Counted from the first letter of the stretch, positions 33,023 to 44,335 are shown. The stretch is DNA of 64,000 nucleotides from G965227875 sp965227875 (GCA_965227875.1 OZ245783.1:4402001-4466000), one strand, 5' to 3'. A program made the numbers and translations. The notes: generated from the sequence alone by a model not told the origin.

Positions 33023-35776
33023 ATGGCTTCGCGGACGATACTGAAACTCATGCTGGCGGCCCTGATGGGCGTGGGCGCCAATGCCGCGCTGGCCGCGACA
33101 AAGGTGGGGGTGACCTCCGCGGTCAACCCTGACGCGTTCCGGCAGGAAGGCGGCGGCAACAAGAAGCTGATCCTCGGTGAACCGGTCATTTTCCAGCAGC
33201 GGATCCTGACCTCTCAGAAAGGCCTCGTGCAGATCCTGCTGGTCGACGGCTCCAGTTTCACGGTCGGCCCCAACTCCGATCTCGTGATCGACGAGTTCGT
33301 CTACGACCCGGTCAAGAATACCGGCAAGCTGACCGCGAGCCTCACGAAAGGGGTATTCCGGTTCATCGGCGGCAAGCTGTCGAAGAAGGCCGGCGCGGTG
33401 AAGGTCAAGACGCCTCTCGCCCTGATCGGTATTCGCGGCGCCATCACCAACGTGTCCTTCGACCCGTCCTCCGGCCAGGCGTCCTGTTCGCTGGTTTTCG
33501 GCAACCACTGCACGGTCAACGGCAGTTCGGTGTACCAACCCGGGTATACGGCCTCGACGGGCGGAAGCGGGAGTTCCGTCGACATCCAGCCGACCTCCCA
33601 GCAGCAGATCCAGACATTCCAGAACCTGATGTCGGGACCGCTGGGTTCGAATGGCGGCGTGTTCAACGCGCCCACCGACCAGAGCGTTCAGGGCAGCCAG
33701 ATAGACCAGAACAACTCCGGCAATTCGCCGGGGCAGAACGCGGCGGCGGGGACGCCCAACACGGTCCAGTCGACGGACGCGAACGAGGCCGAGGACGAAC
33801 TGGCCCAGGACAGTCTTTTCTCCAACCCGGAAGTGAAAAAGGTGCGCCAGCGGATCCTGCTGTCCGGCGCCACGTTCACGACCGGGGGCGGAACGGTGCT
33901 CAACACTCCGGGGGCGAGCGGCATCGTCGGCGGGACCGCCGCCAGCGACCAGAACGTCCAGTTCTCCGGCAATGACAGCCTGCTGGCCGCATCGACGGCC
34001 CAGGGCACCACGAGCTATGTGCCGCTGACCAACAATGGCGCCACCTCGACGACGGTGGCCACATCGGCGACCACGCCGTTCGGCAGCGCCACCGGCAACG
34101 TGTTTCTCGGTGCCGCCAACGCGTTCACGTTCTACCAGCTGTTCATCGGCGGCAATGCCGACCTGCCCTATTACTTCGTCAATGGCACCGCCACGCCGAC
34201 CGCCGCGCTGACGGGTGATGGCGGAGTGAGGACCTATTCCCTCGCACAGGATCCTCGCCAGCTCGTCGACATCCCGTTCACCGACGCGGATTTCGGCGGA
34301 TCAGTGCCGAGCGGTACGAGTGTCGACGGGATCAGCGACTTCCTCCTGGTCGAACCCAATGGCGCCGGACTGACCGACGACACAAACCAGGCCACGACCG
34401 GCACGCCCGTGTTCCTCCAGGCGTCCGTGTCCTTCGATGGAACGGGCAGCGCGCAGAGTTCCGTCGGCATGCTGGTGGCCGGCAACACGGCTGCACTGGT
34501 GGACGATGCGGAAATCGTGCGCCGGCGCGGCTCCGTGCGCCGGGCGGCGGATGAGCTTTCCTTCGCATCGGGCGCATCCGCGCAGCAGATCTTCGAGGGA
34601 CCGACCGGCAATTTCTTCTACGGGGCCAATGCGGACTATTTCCTCGTCGGGACGGATTTCGACGGCTCGGCGGAAGTGAACCAGCTGTTCTCCGCCGACA
34701 ATCAGGGTCTCGCCAACGAAGACCTTCACTCGTCTACCGTCCATGTTGCGGAGCTCACCGGAGAGACGCCGCTTTCCGGTCTCACGCGCAGCCTGACGAC
34801 GGTCACCGGTTATGCATCGGGCATGGTCGAATCCCTCGTCCCCAATCTCACGGACGAGACGAACCTGCCGTTCTCGACCCGCAACCTCGACCCAGACGAC
34901 GTGACCATCGAGTTCAACGCAGCACTGAACCAGCTCGGCGGGTTCTTCATCGTCGGCGACAATGGCAACGCGCTTGCCGGGTTCGACCCGGATGTCGATT
35001 CCTACAAGTTCTCCTTCGGCTTCGAGCCGGGCAACACGGCGAATTTCGGCCATTCGGCCTATATCGACGACGACCGCTACGGGGCGATCCAGAACGACGA
35101 CAATGCGCTGACGACCGTCACGACGACGACAGGGACGTTCCCGGCCAATCCGGTGACCGACGCCCAGGCGAAGACCTACATGTTCAGCAGCGGCGTCGTG
35201 AACGACGTCCTGCCCGAAGGCAAGGTGGCCTGCACGACCTGCGCGTTCCTCGAATGGGGATACTGGGGCACGAAGTTCACGGCCAATGACGGCGGTCCGC
35301 CCAGCGTCGACCGCAGCGACTGGGTTCATCTGGGAGTCTGGGCCGCGGGCGACCTGCCGGACACCGATCAACTGCCGACCGGAAGTGCGACCTATACCGG
35401 CCACGCGGTCGCCAGCGTCGCACGCAGCGACGGGGCCACGCTCAACCAGTACATGACGAGTGGCGATCTCAGCCTGAACTGGAACTTCAATACACGCACC
35501 GGCGACATGACGATCTCGAACTTCGACGGCGCGAACACGCTGACCTCGACCGATCTCGCCATGCCGGCGACACCGGGGATCACCAACGTGTTCACGGGAA
35601 CCCTGTCGGACGGAAGCAACCTGGCCGGCAACACGACCGGCTCCTTCGCACGGGATGCGGCCTCCGTGGGCGCCTTCAAGGACGCCCAGGGCGTCGTCGG
35701 CAATTTCTCGGTGTCGGGCACGCTGGGTGGCGACAACTACCGCGCCACGGGTATCTATGTGGGCAGCACGCCGTGA
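33023..35776 (+). CDS. FecR-domain exported protein with TbpB-like C-terminal barrel
   Basis: A 917-aa secreted or surface protein. The signal peptide is residues 1-24 (cut at ALA-A) and there is no lipobox Cys. A FecR domain follows at about 45-150 (VDGSSFTVGPNSDLVIDEFVY, TPLALIGIRG). A Gln/Asn/Ser/Thr/Gly-rich stretch of about 170-260 and a long region of unknown fold come next. A CTTC motif (C737, C740) is followed by EWGYWG. The last 130 residues or so (YTGHAVASV..., GNTTGSFARDA, GVVGNFSVSG) resemble the TbpB-type eight-stranded barrel of Slam substrates. It is coupled to the TPR-barrel gene just upstream. Function unknown; the signal-sensing FecR role is unlikely without FecI/FecA. Confidence 0.75.
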   Translation: MASRTILKLMLAALMGVGANAALAATKVGVTSAVNPDAFRQEGGGNKKLILGEPVIFQQRILTSQKGLVQILLVDGSSFTVGPNSDLVIDEFVYDPVKNTGKLTASLTKGVFRFIGGKLSKKAGAVKVKTPLALIGIRGAITNVSFDPSSGQASCSLVFGNHCTVNGSSVYQPGYTASTGGSGSSVDIQPTSQQQIQTFQNLMSGPLGSNGGVFNAPTDQSVQGSQIDQNNSGNSPGQNAAAGTPNTVQSTDANEAEDELAQDSLFSNPEVKKVRQRILLSGATFTTGGGTVLNTPGASGIVGGTAASDQNVQFSGNDSLLAASTAQGTTSYVPLTNNGATSTTVATSATTPFGSATGNVFLGAANAFTFYQLFIGGNADLPYYFVNGTATPTAALTGDGGVRTYSLAQDPRQLVDIPFTDADFGGSVPSGTSVDGISDFLLVEPNGAGLTDDTNQATTGTPVFLQASVSFDGTGSAQSSVGMLVAGNTAALVDDAEIVRRRGSVRRAADELSFASGASAQQIFEGPTGNFFYGANADYFLVGTDFDGSAEVNQLFSADNQGLANEDLHSSTVHVAELTGETPLSGLTRSLTTVTGYASGMVESLVPNLTDETNLPFSTRNLDPDDVTIEFNAALNQLGGFFIVGDNGNALAGFDPDVDSYKFSFGFEPGNTANFGHSAYIDDDRYGAIQNDDNALTTVTTTTGTFPANPVTDAQAKTYMFSSGVVNDVLPEGKVACTTCAFLEWGYWGTKFTANDGGPPSVDRSDWVHLGVWAAGDLPDTDQLPTGSATYTGHAVASVARSDGATLNQYMTSGDLSLNWNFNTRTGDMTISNFDGANTLTSTDLAMPATPGITNVFTGTLSDGSNLAGNTTGSFARDAASVGAFKDAQGVVGNFSVSGTLGGDNYRATGIYVGSTP

Positions 35777-35778
35777 TT

Positions 35779-36624
35779 TCAGTCGCGGATGAGCGAGCGA
35801 ATGTACCCCGAGGCGTCGGGCGGCTGCACGATCGCTTGCCGGATCAGGCCGTCGAAATGCCGCGTCAGAATGCGGATATGTTCGGTGGCGTTGAACACGA
35901 AATAGATTTCGCCCATGTAGATGATCGCGCGGTTCGGGCCGAAGACGGTATAGGGCGCGGAGTACACTTTCAGCGCGTCGAACAGGAACCAGCGGAAGGT
36001 CGGGTAGAGTTCGTCCATAAGATCGGCCATGCGTGAGAGCTGCCGTTTCCGGGCGTCTTCAGGCAGGTCGGTCCAGATGCCCTCCCCCCTTGCGAAGCCG
36101 TCGATGATCTGGAACGAACTGCACACCTCCATTTCGCTTTCCGACCGGCGGCTGTAGGCAAGCCTGTCGGCCGCCTCGGCCATACGAATGTCCGGCGCCG
36201 AACTGGCGACCATGCCGTGTTCGTAGCGGATCACCTCGTCCGATTTCAGCAGGTCCGGCAGGGTCGAGGGAACGTAGCGGACCTTGTAGCCCGCAGCCTC
36301 CTGGTGCCATGCCGAAAGGCGTTCGTCGGCCGGGCTCCACGCGCCTTCCGCGACTTCCAGCGACGGCACCACCTCCGTGGCGACATCATCCTGCTGGCTG
36401 AGGCCCAGAAGCCAGTCGAGACTCACCTGCTGGCTCGCGGCGATCGCGACAAGCGTTTCGATTCGCGGCAACCGGACTGCTTTCTCCGACAGCAGCTGCG
36501 TCAGGGTCGAACGCTCGAATCCCACCGCCTCGGCAAAACGCGACCGGTTCAGGCCCGACCTTGCGATGACCTCCTTCAGCCTTTCGCGGAATACACCGAC
36601 CGTATCCCGTTTGTCAGTCCTCAT
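35779..36624 (-). CDS. XRE-family transcriptional regulator with unknown C-terminal domain
   Basis: A 281-aa protein. A Cro/CI-type HTH at about 12-67 (SRFAEAVGFERSTLTQLLSE) is followed by about 200 residues without a domain I recognise; the latter part (FRWFLFDALKVYSAPYTVFGPNRAIIYMG) looks like a globular sensor domain. It diverges from the fatty acid desaturase gene with about 120 bases between. An inverted repeat in that gap is a candidate operator. It ends two bases from the convergent FecR-protein stop. Confidence 0.85.
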   Translation of the reverse strand: MRTDKRDTVGVFRERLKEVIARSGLNRSRFAEAVGFERSTLTQLLSEKAVRLPRIETLVAIAASQQVSLDWLLGLSQQDDVATEVVPSLEVAEGAWSPADERLSAWHQEAAGYKVRYVPSTLPDLLKSDEVIRYEHGMVASSAPDIRMAEAADRLAYSRRSESEMEVCSSFQIIDGFARGEGIWTDLPEDARKRQLSRMADLMDELYPTFRWFLFDALKVYSAPYTVFGPNRAIIYMGEIYFVFNATEHIRILTRHFDGLIRQAIVQPPDASGYIRSLIRD

Positions 36625-36640
36625 GTAGAACGTTCCGAAT

Positions 36641-36697
36641 GTTTATAATTGTGCGCAAATGATGCGAGTGAGCACGATTATAAACGAATTATGCGCA
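36641..36697. promoter_or_regulatory. Putative XRE operator in the desaturase divergent promoter region
   Basis: The 9-bp inverted repeat GTTTATAAT (36641-36649) / ATTATAAAC (36677-36685) is interleaved with a direct repeat AATTGTGCGCA / AATTATGCGCA. The region is markedly AT-rich for this genome and lies between divergent regulator and desaturase genes. Binding by the XRE protein is inferred. Confidence 0.5.
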
Positions 36698-36743
36698 TTC
36701 TAACATGGCCATGGCGGCTGACTCGACCACATACTGACATGGG

Positions 36744-37706
36744 GTGACAGGAGTGGGGTTGGATATGGCGGCAAAGGTCGGGGGATCGGTACGTCAGGCG
36801 GGTTTGTCAGGCAGGATCGTGCGCGAATGGCCGACCTTCGCGCTTCTCGTCGGGGTTTACGGCGGGCTCGCCGCGCTCACCTACCATTTCCATGACCTGT
36901 CCTGGTACGTCGTCCTGGTCGCGGGCGCTTACCTGACTGCGCTTCACTCCTCACTGCAGCACGAGGCCTTGCACGGCCATCCGACGGCGAACCGCTTGCT
37001 GAACGAAGCACTTGTCTTCGTGCCGTTCGGGCTTGCATATCCATATCGACGCTACCGGGCGCTTCATCTTCGCCATCACAATGACGAGACGCTGACCGAT
37101 CCGTTCGAGGATCCGGAATCCTATTACAGGAGCGAAAGAGACTGGGCCGCTTTACCCGGTATGCTCAAGCCGCTGTTTCGTTTCAACAACACGCTTCTCG
37201 GCCGCCTGACCCTCGGGCCGGCCCTGACATCCACGGTGTTTCTGACTTCCGAGATCCGGGCGCTGATCCGAGGCGACAGGGACGTCCGCGTACCCTGGCT
37301 GCTTCACCTGGCCGGAATCGCGATCCTGGCGGCGTGGGTCGTCGGGGTCTGTGGTATGACGATGTTCGAATATGTCGTGTTCTTCGCTTATCCGGGAATG
37401 TCGCTCGTTCTCCTGCGAAGCTTTGCCGAGCATCAGGCGAGCGAGCATGTCGGAAACCGGACCACGGTGGTCGAGGCGTCTCCCGTCTTCGGGCTGCTGT
37501 TCCTCAACAACAACCTGCATTTCGCCCATCACAGGTACCCCGCGCTTGCCTGGTACCTGCTTCCCGGCGTCTATCGAAGGGAACGCGAGGACATGCTCCG
37601 CGCCAATGGCGGCTATCGCTTCGGCGGTTACGGTGAAATCGCACGCCGCTATCTTGTCCGGGCGAAGGAACCCGTGGTCCACCCCCATGCCGGCCGGCGG
37701 TCGTAG
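36744..37706 (+). CDS. Fatty acid desaturase
   Basis: Membrane di-iron desaturase of 320 aa (from a GTG; ATG at 36765 is an equally plausible start). The three histidine boxes are present: H73-E-A-L-H77-G-H79, H108-L-R-H111-H112 and H259-F-A-H262-H263. Four to five hydrophobic segments surround them. It would introduce a double bond into an acyl chain or modify a related lipid such as a carotenoid or sphingolipid; substrate undetermined. It is a monocistronic gene divergent from the XRE regulator, which likely controls it. Confidence 0.88.
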   Translation: MTGVGLDMAAKVGGSVRQAGLSGRIVREWPTFALLVGVYGGLAALTYHFHDLSWYVVLVAGAYLTALHSSLQHEALHGHPTANRLLNEALVFVPFGLAYPYRRYRALHLRHHNDETLTDPFEDPESYYRSERDWAALPGMLKPLFRFNNTLLGRLTLGPALTSTVFLTSEIRALIRGDRDVRVPWLLHLAGIAILAAWVVGVCGMTMFEYVVFFAYPGMSLVLLRSFAEHQASEHVGNRTTVVEASPVFGLLFLNNNLHFAHHRYPALAWYLLPGVYRREREDMLRANGGYRFGGYGEIARRYLVRAKEPVVHPHAGRRS

Positions 37707-37724
37707 CCCCGGACTCTCCCGCCG

Positions 37725-39578
<1,854 letters not shown>

Positions 39579-39733
39579 GGGAGGCACCGTTTGTCATGAA
39601 AAAAACAGAGGCGTCGCCCATTATGCGCGACGCCAGCATACGCGCGCCTTATATAGCGATGCGGCCCCGTGCGGCAAGCACAATCGTGTTGCAGTGCGGT
39701 ATGGACGTTGCGGCAAGAGTCGGAGGAGCCTCG

Positions 39734-41080
39734 CTACAAGCCGATCGGTTTCATCGACATCGGGATGACCAGCGCAAGCCACGGCACGAGCACAAGTAGT
39801 GCAAGCCGCAGGATGTCGGCGATCCAGAAAGGCGTGACCCCGCGGAAGATCGTGCCGGTCGAGACATCGCCGAGAACGCCGCGCAGCACGAAGACATTGA
39901 GGCCGACCGGTGGCGTGATGAGACTGATTTCGGTCACGACCACGACGATGATCCCGAACCAGATCAGCGAAAGCTCTTTCGTGGCGTCCGCGGAGCCGCC
40001 GTCGATGATCCCGAGATCGGCCACCAGAGGCGCGAAGACCGGGACCGTCAGGAGCAGCATGGACAGGCTCTCGAACACGCACCCGAGCACGATATAGACC
40101 AGCAGGATGAGAAAGATCACCGAAAGCGGTGACACGTCCCATGAGGTCACGAAAGCGAGCAGGTCTTCGGGCATGCCGGCGCGAACGATGAAGCGCTGGA
40201 AGATCTGGGCGCCGATGAGCACAGCGAAAAGGGTCGCCGTCGTCCGGATGGTGCCCTTGAGCGCCTCGAAAAGGCCGGCCCAGGTGAGAGTGCGCCGGAA
40301 CAGGGCGATGAGCAGCGCGCCCCCTGCCCCGATGCCGGCCGCTTCCGTCGTCGTGTAGATCCCGAGATAGATCCCTCCGAGAATGGCGACGAAGAGCAGC
40401 ACGATACCCCAGACCCGCATGAAGGCCTGGCCCCTTTCCGCCCAGGACGATTTCTCAGCGGCGGGACCGGCGGAAGGGTCGCGGTAAACCGTCCATCGCA
40501 CCGCGGCGAGGTAGAACAGGACACCGATGAGGCCGGGTATGACACCCGCCAGGAATAGCTTGTCGATGCTCTGTTCGGTCATGATGCCGTAGATGATGAG
40601 GATCACGCTGGGCGGAATCAGGATCCCGAGCGTGCCGCCGGCGGCGATCGAGGCCGTCGCGAGCCTGTCGCTGTAGCCGAAGGCGCGCATCTGGGGCATG
40701 GCGACCTTGGACATGGTGGCCGCGGTCGCGAGCGAAGATCCGCAGATTGCGCTGAACCCGCCGCAGGCGACGATGGTGGCCATGGAAAGCCCGCCCTTGC
40801 GATGGCCGAGAAAGGCGTTGGACGCCCGGTAGAGATCGTTCGCCAGCCCGGCCTGGCTGACCAGCATGCCCATCAGGATGAACAGCGGGACCACCGACAG
40901 GCTTTCCGTCTGCACCGTGTCGAGGATCGTACCGGCCGCCGGCGACAGCGAAGCCCGCCAGTTCCAGTGGTTGATGGCCGCGAAACCGATCACGCCGACC
41001 AGTCCCATGGCATAGGCGATGGGCAGTCTGAGGAACACAAGCGCCAGAACGGCGGCAAATCCGATCAGGGAGATTTCCAT
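39734..41080 (-). CDS. TRAP transporter large permease (DctM type)
   Basis: The large membrane subunit of a Na+- or proton-driven tripartite periplasmic transporter, 448 aa with about 12 hydrophobic segments. LIPPSVILIIYGIMTEQSI and ITPPVGLNVFVLRG are family hallmarks. It overlaps the small permease stop by one base (TGATG). The order DctP-DctQ-DctM on the minus strand is standard. The ligand is probably an organic acid, based on the neighbouring catabolic genes. Confidence 0.94.
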   Translation of the reverse strand: MEISLIGFAAVLALVFLRLPIAYAMGLVGVIGFAAINHWNWRASLSPAAGTILDTVQTESLSVVPLFILMGMLVSQAGLANDLYRASNAFLGHRKGGLSMATIVACGGFSAICGSSLATAATMSKVAMPQMRAFGYSDRLATASIAAGGTLGILIPPSVILIIYGIMTEQSIDKLFLAGVIPGLIGVLFYLAAVRWTVYRDPSAGPAAEKSSWAERGQAFMRVWGIVLLFVAILGGIYLGIYTTTEAAGIGAGGALLIALFRRTLTWAGLFEALKGTIRTTATLFAVLIGAQIFQRFIVRAGMPEDLLAFVTSWDVSPLSVIFLILLVYIVLGCVFESLSMLLLTVPVFAPLVADLGIIDGGSADATKELSLIWFGIIVVVVTEISLITPPVGLNVFVLRGVLGDVSTGTIFRGVTPFWIADILRLALLVLVPWLALVIPMSMKPIGL

Positions 41081-41625
41081 CAGACGTTCGGGTCCCGCAT
41101 GTCTTTGCGCCGGCTCAACGGGGGATGGACGGCATAGGCGATGTCGATGAACAGCTTGAAGAGCAGCGCCAGTCCCGCGACCAGCGTCATGAAGGTGACG
41201 AAATAGGCGATCGGATAGAGCGGCAGGTGCAGGAAGTCGGTGACGTAATTGCGCGAATAGAGCCGGTCGGAGCGGAAGGCGAGCCAGTAGACCATGACGA
41301 GGAGACAGGCCGCGCCCAGAAGGTCGACGAGGCAGTCTCGCACATAGGCCGAGCGCCGGCCGAAATATCGGTCGAGAAGGTCAACCGTGATCTGTTCGCC
41401 CGTGACGGTCACCACCGGGAGGGCGCAGAAGATCATGGCGGCCATCATGAGACGGGTCAGTTCCGTCTTGCCGTTGACGGGCGCGTTGAGAATGTAGCGG
41501 CCGAAAACGTCGACACAGGTCAAGGCCAGCATGGCGAAGAGGATCGCCGCGCCGGCCAGCAACGTGACGCGGGCCAGCATGGTGCCGGCCCGCTCCAGTT
41601 TGTCTGTCAGTGTGACGAGAGCCAC
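41080..41625 (-). CDS. TRAP transporter small permease (DctQ type)
   Basis: Four-helix small subunit, 181 aa. I set the start at GTG 41625 (VALVTLTDKLERAGTML), seven bases after the binding-protein stop. The longer open frame runs back into the binding-protein gene and is not coding. Helices lie at about 17-40, 50-75, 90-110 and 130-155. It overlaps the DctM start by one base. Confidence 0.88.
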   Translation of the reverse strand: MALVTLTDKLERAGTMLARVTLLAGAAILFAMLALTCVDVFGRYILNAPVNGKTELTRLMMAAMIFCALPVVTVTGEQITVDLLDRYFGRRSAYVRDCLVDLLGAACLLVMVYWLAFRSDRLYSRNYVTDFLHLPLYPIAYFVTFMTLVAGLALLFKLFIDIAYAVHPPLSRRKDMRDPNV

Positions 41626-41632
41626 CGTCAGG

Positions 41633-42655
41633 TCACTTTTTGTATTCGGACATCGTCTTTGCAATGAAGTCGACCGCAGCCTGCGCATCGATGCCCTTGT
41701 CGGCGACTTCCTTGATGATCTTTTCGCGGATCGACTTGCCGACTTCGGCGAACATTGCCTGGTCCTCGGCACTCGCTTCCTTCAGGTTCACGCCGACCTT
41801 CTTGGCGTTCTCGTATCCGACGACATCGGCATCCGCCCAGGCCTTGCCGGCCAGGGAAGACAGCGCCTCGCCCGTGGTGGACAGCACCGCTTCGCGATCC
41901 TTGTCGGACAGGCGCGACAGGGCCGCTTCGCTCATGATGATCGAGAACGAGCCGCGATAGAGACCGCCCGGCAGGGTCATCGTGTTGGGCGCCACCTCGA
42001 ACAGCTTGAGGCTCTTGTTGGTTTCCATCGGCATCCAAACGCCGTCGGCCACGCCGCCGCTCAGGGTTTCATAGACTTTCGGCGCCGGAACCTGCACGCC
42101 GACCACGCCAAGGGCCGCGCCGACATCGGCACTCACGCCGCCACCGATCCGGATCTTCTTGCCATTGAGGTCGGCCAGTCCGTTGATCGCTTCGCGCATG
42201 TGGATCTGGCCGGGCCCGTGGGTCATCATGGCGATGACGCGAACGCCCTCATGCTCCTCGGCCTTGGCGAGAAACTTCTCGTGTGCTCGCCAGTGTGCGA
42301 CCGATGCCGCTTCCGCGTCGCCCTCGTAGCCCGGAAGTTCGATCAGTTTGGTGGTGACGAAACGTCCGGGATTGTATCCGTGAAAGATCCAGGCGACGTC
42401 CGCGGTCCCGTCTTCCACGAGGTCGATCTGTCCTGGCGGCGGTGCCAGGCCGAACTCGATCTTGCCGGTGACCCGGCCTTCGGTCGCTTCCTCGATCTGC
42501 TTGATCCATTGCGGGAACAGCACCGTGTTGACCGCATGCGGTGGTATCCAGCTCGAGATCTTGAGCACTTCCTGTGCGGACGCGGACACCACGCCGAAGC
42601 CCGCGACCGCTGCCGCAACCGATGCGGCGGCGAGCAATTTTCCGATGGATTTCAT
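41633..42655 (-). CDS. TRAP transporter substrate-binding protein (DctP type)
   Basis: A 340-aa periplasmic solute-binding protein. The start at 42655 has AAAGGGAG upstream and begins a signal peptide MKSIGKLLAAASVAAAVAGF, cleaved near ASA-Q28. The family core includes KIRIGGGVSADVGAALGVVGVQ and the ligand-carboxylate region around VADGVWMPMETNKSLKLFE. It is first in the TRAP operon. A MarR-type near-palindrome lies 87 bases upstream of its start. Confidence 0.93.
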   Translation of the reverse strand: MKSIGKLLAAASVAAAVAGFGVVSASAQEVLKISSWIPPHAVNTVLFPQWIKQIEEATEGRVTGKIEFGLAPPPGQIDLVEDGTADVAWIFHGYNPGRFVTTKLIELPGYEGDAEAASVAHWRAHEKFLAKAEEHEGVRVIAMMTHGPGQIHMREAINGLADLNGKKIRIGGGVSADVGAALGVVGVQVPAPKVYETLSGGVADGVWMPMETNKSLKLFEVAPNTMTLPGGLYRGSFSIIMSEAALSRLSDKDREAVLSTTGEALSSLAGKAWADADVVGYENAKKVGVNLKEASAEDQAMFAEVGKSIREKIIKEVADKGIDAQAAVDFIAKTMSEYKK

Positions 42656-42741
42656 TGTTTCACTCCCTTTGCTGCATAAACGCTTGAACCGCATGTTTCT
42701 CCCGTTTGCCGGTGTCCCGCGGGAGGTACATATCTGTTAAT

Positions 42742-42759
42742 TAGTTTCATTTGTAACTA
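42742..42759. promoter_or_regulatory. Putative MarR operator upstream of the TRAP operon
   Basis: The 18-mer TAGTTTCATTTGTAACTA is a near-palindrome with TAGTT/AACTA arms. It matches the two tandem sites at 55348-55365 and 55368-55385 (TAGTTTCATTTGCAACTT and TAGTTTCATGTGCAACTA). Occurrence 12.6 kb away in front of a transporter operon suggests a shared regulator. Experimental binding is unknown. Confidence 0.65.
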
Positions 42760-42811
42760 TCAGTAATGCAGACCCTTTGCAACAAGACCGAGGCCGTGTG
42801 CGCGACCGCGA

Positions 42812-44335
42812 TCAGACTGGATCCGGGCTGGCCGAAATCATTTCGGAAACCCTCTCCGTAACAATCTTCCCCATCGCGTTGCGGGGCAGATTGTCCACGA
42901 AATAGAAAGACTTGGGATGCTTGAAGCGGGCGATCTCGCGATCGAGGCGGCTTCTGATGAACGCCTCGTCGATCTCCGTGTCACCGGCCAGCACGATCGC
43001 CGCGACCGGCACCTCTCCCCAACGGTCGTCGGGCCGGCCGACGACGCAGCATTCGGCAATGCCCTCGACGGCGTTGAGGACCCGCTCGACTTCCGCGGCA
43101 TAGATGTTCTCGCCGCCGGAAATGATGACCCTGTTGATCCTCTCCTGGAAATAGAGATAGCCGTCCGTATCGAACCGGCCGATATCCCCCGTGGCGAACC
43201 AGCCGTCCCTGAGCACTGCCGCGGTTTCGTCCGGCTTTCGCCAGTAGCCGCTCATGACGTTCGGACCGCGAACCTCGATCTGGCCATCCTTGTCCGGCAC
43301 TTCCACGGATTGGCCCCGGCTGTCGGTAAGGCGGACCGAACAGTGCAGCCCGGTTTTTCCGGTCGAGAGCGGATGGGTCCGCCCCTCGCCCGGCCGCTGG
43401 TAGACGGCGATCGGGCAGGTTTCCGTAGACCCGTAGACCTGGACCACGGGCACGCCCCGCGCTTCGAACGCTGAAATCAGGCCGGTCGGGACGACGGACG
43501 ACCCGGTGGACAACATGCGCAGAGAGGACAGGTCGGCGTCCGCCCATCCCGCCTCCCGCATAATGGCTTCCATTGTTGCCGGGACAAGCACGGTCAGGCT
43601 CGGCCTGTCGGCGACGATCGCGTCCAGGGTAGCTCCCGGTTCGAAGCGTTCGTGCAGCAGGACGGTCGCGCCGCAATAGAGCGCCGGCGTGAGCTGGATG
43701 TTGAGGCCGCCGACGTGGAACAGCGGCAACACGGTGAGAATGACGTCGCTCGCATGCATGGCGTGCATGTGCAGGCTGTTGAGCGCATTGAAGAACAGGG
43801 ACCGCTGGGTATGCACCGCGCCCTTGGGGCGGCCGGTCGTCCCCGACGTGTAGACGATGAGGATCGCGTCATCCGGCCCGCCCTCGTCCGTCCCGTCCTC
43901 GTCCGTCCCTTGACCGGCTGTCAGCGGCGTTCCCTCGAGGTCGTCATGGGTGGCGACCGGCAGGCTGCCCGCGATGTTCCGGGCGGTCTCCCGGTGACTG
44001 TCGTCGCAAACCAGCAATCCGGGCGTACAATCGGAAATGACATATGCCATTTCCGCGTCCGCGAGCCGCCAGTTCATCGGCACCGCGATGGCACCGATGC
44101 GGGCACACGCGAAAAGCAGCGCGACCATCTCGGGATGGTTGAAGCCCAGGTAGCAGACCCTGTTGCCGCGCCGTATACCGTGAACGTCGCGGAGCGTGGC
44201 GGCGATCCCCCGCGACCAATGGGAGAGACGGCCATACGTGACCGGGTCCCGGCCGGGTACGGCAAGCGCGGGTTTGGCGGGCGTGAACCGTGCGTGGCAG
44301 TCGATCCAGCGGGCAATGCTGCCCGTCTCAGTCAT
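42812..44335 (-). CDS. Acyl-CoA/aryl-CoA synthetase (class I adenylate-forming)
   Basis: Activates a carboxylic acid as its CoA thioester through an acyl-AMP. The 507-aa protein carries VYTSGTTGRPKG at 161-172, QVYGSTETCP, the ATP-ribose motif GWFATGDIGRFDTDGYLYF and the C-terminal catalytic lysine in LPRNAMGKI. An acidic DEDGTDEGG insertion near 145-153 is encoded by a short tandem repeat. It overlaps the acyl-CoA dehydrogenase gene by eight bases and ends the leftward nicX-like operon. Substrate not determinable. Confidence 0.9.
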   Translation of the reverse strand: MTETGSIARWIDCHARFTPAKPALAVPGRDPVTYGRLSHWSRGIAATLRDVHGIRRGNRVCYLGFNHPEMVALLFACARIGAIAVPMNWRLADAEMAYVISDCTPGLLVCDDSHRETARNIAGSLPVATHDDLEGTPLTAGQGTDEDGTDEGGPDDAILIVYTSGTTGRPKGAVHTQRSLFFNALNSLHMHAMHASDVILTVLPLFHVGGLNIQLTPALYCGATVLLHERFEPGATLDAIVADRPSLTVLVPATMEAIMREAGWADADLSSLRMLSTGSSVVPTGLISAFEARGVPVVQVYGSTETCPIAVYQRPGEGRTHPLSTGKTGLHCSVRLTDSRGQSVEVPDKDGQIEVRGPNVMSGYWRKPDETAAVLRDGWFATGDIGRFDTDGYLYFQERINRVIISGGENIYAAEVERVLNAVEGIAECCVVGRPDDRWGEVPVAAIVLAGDTEIDEAFIRSRLDREIARFKHPKSFYFVDNLPRNAMGKIVTERVSEMISASPDPV

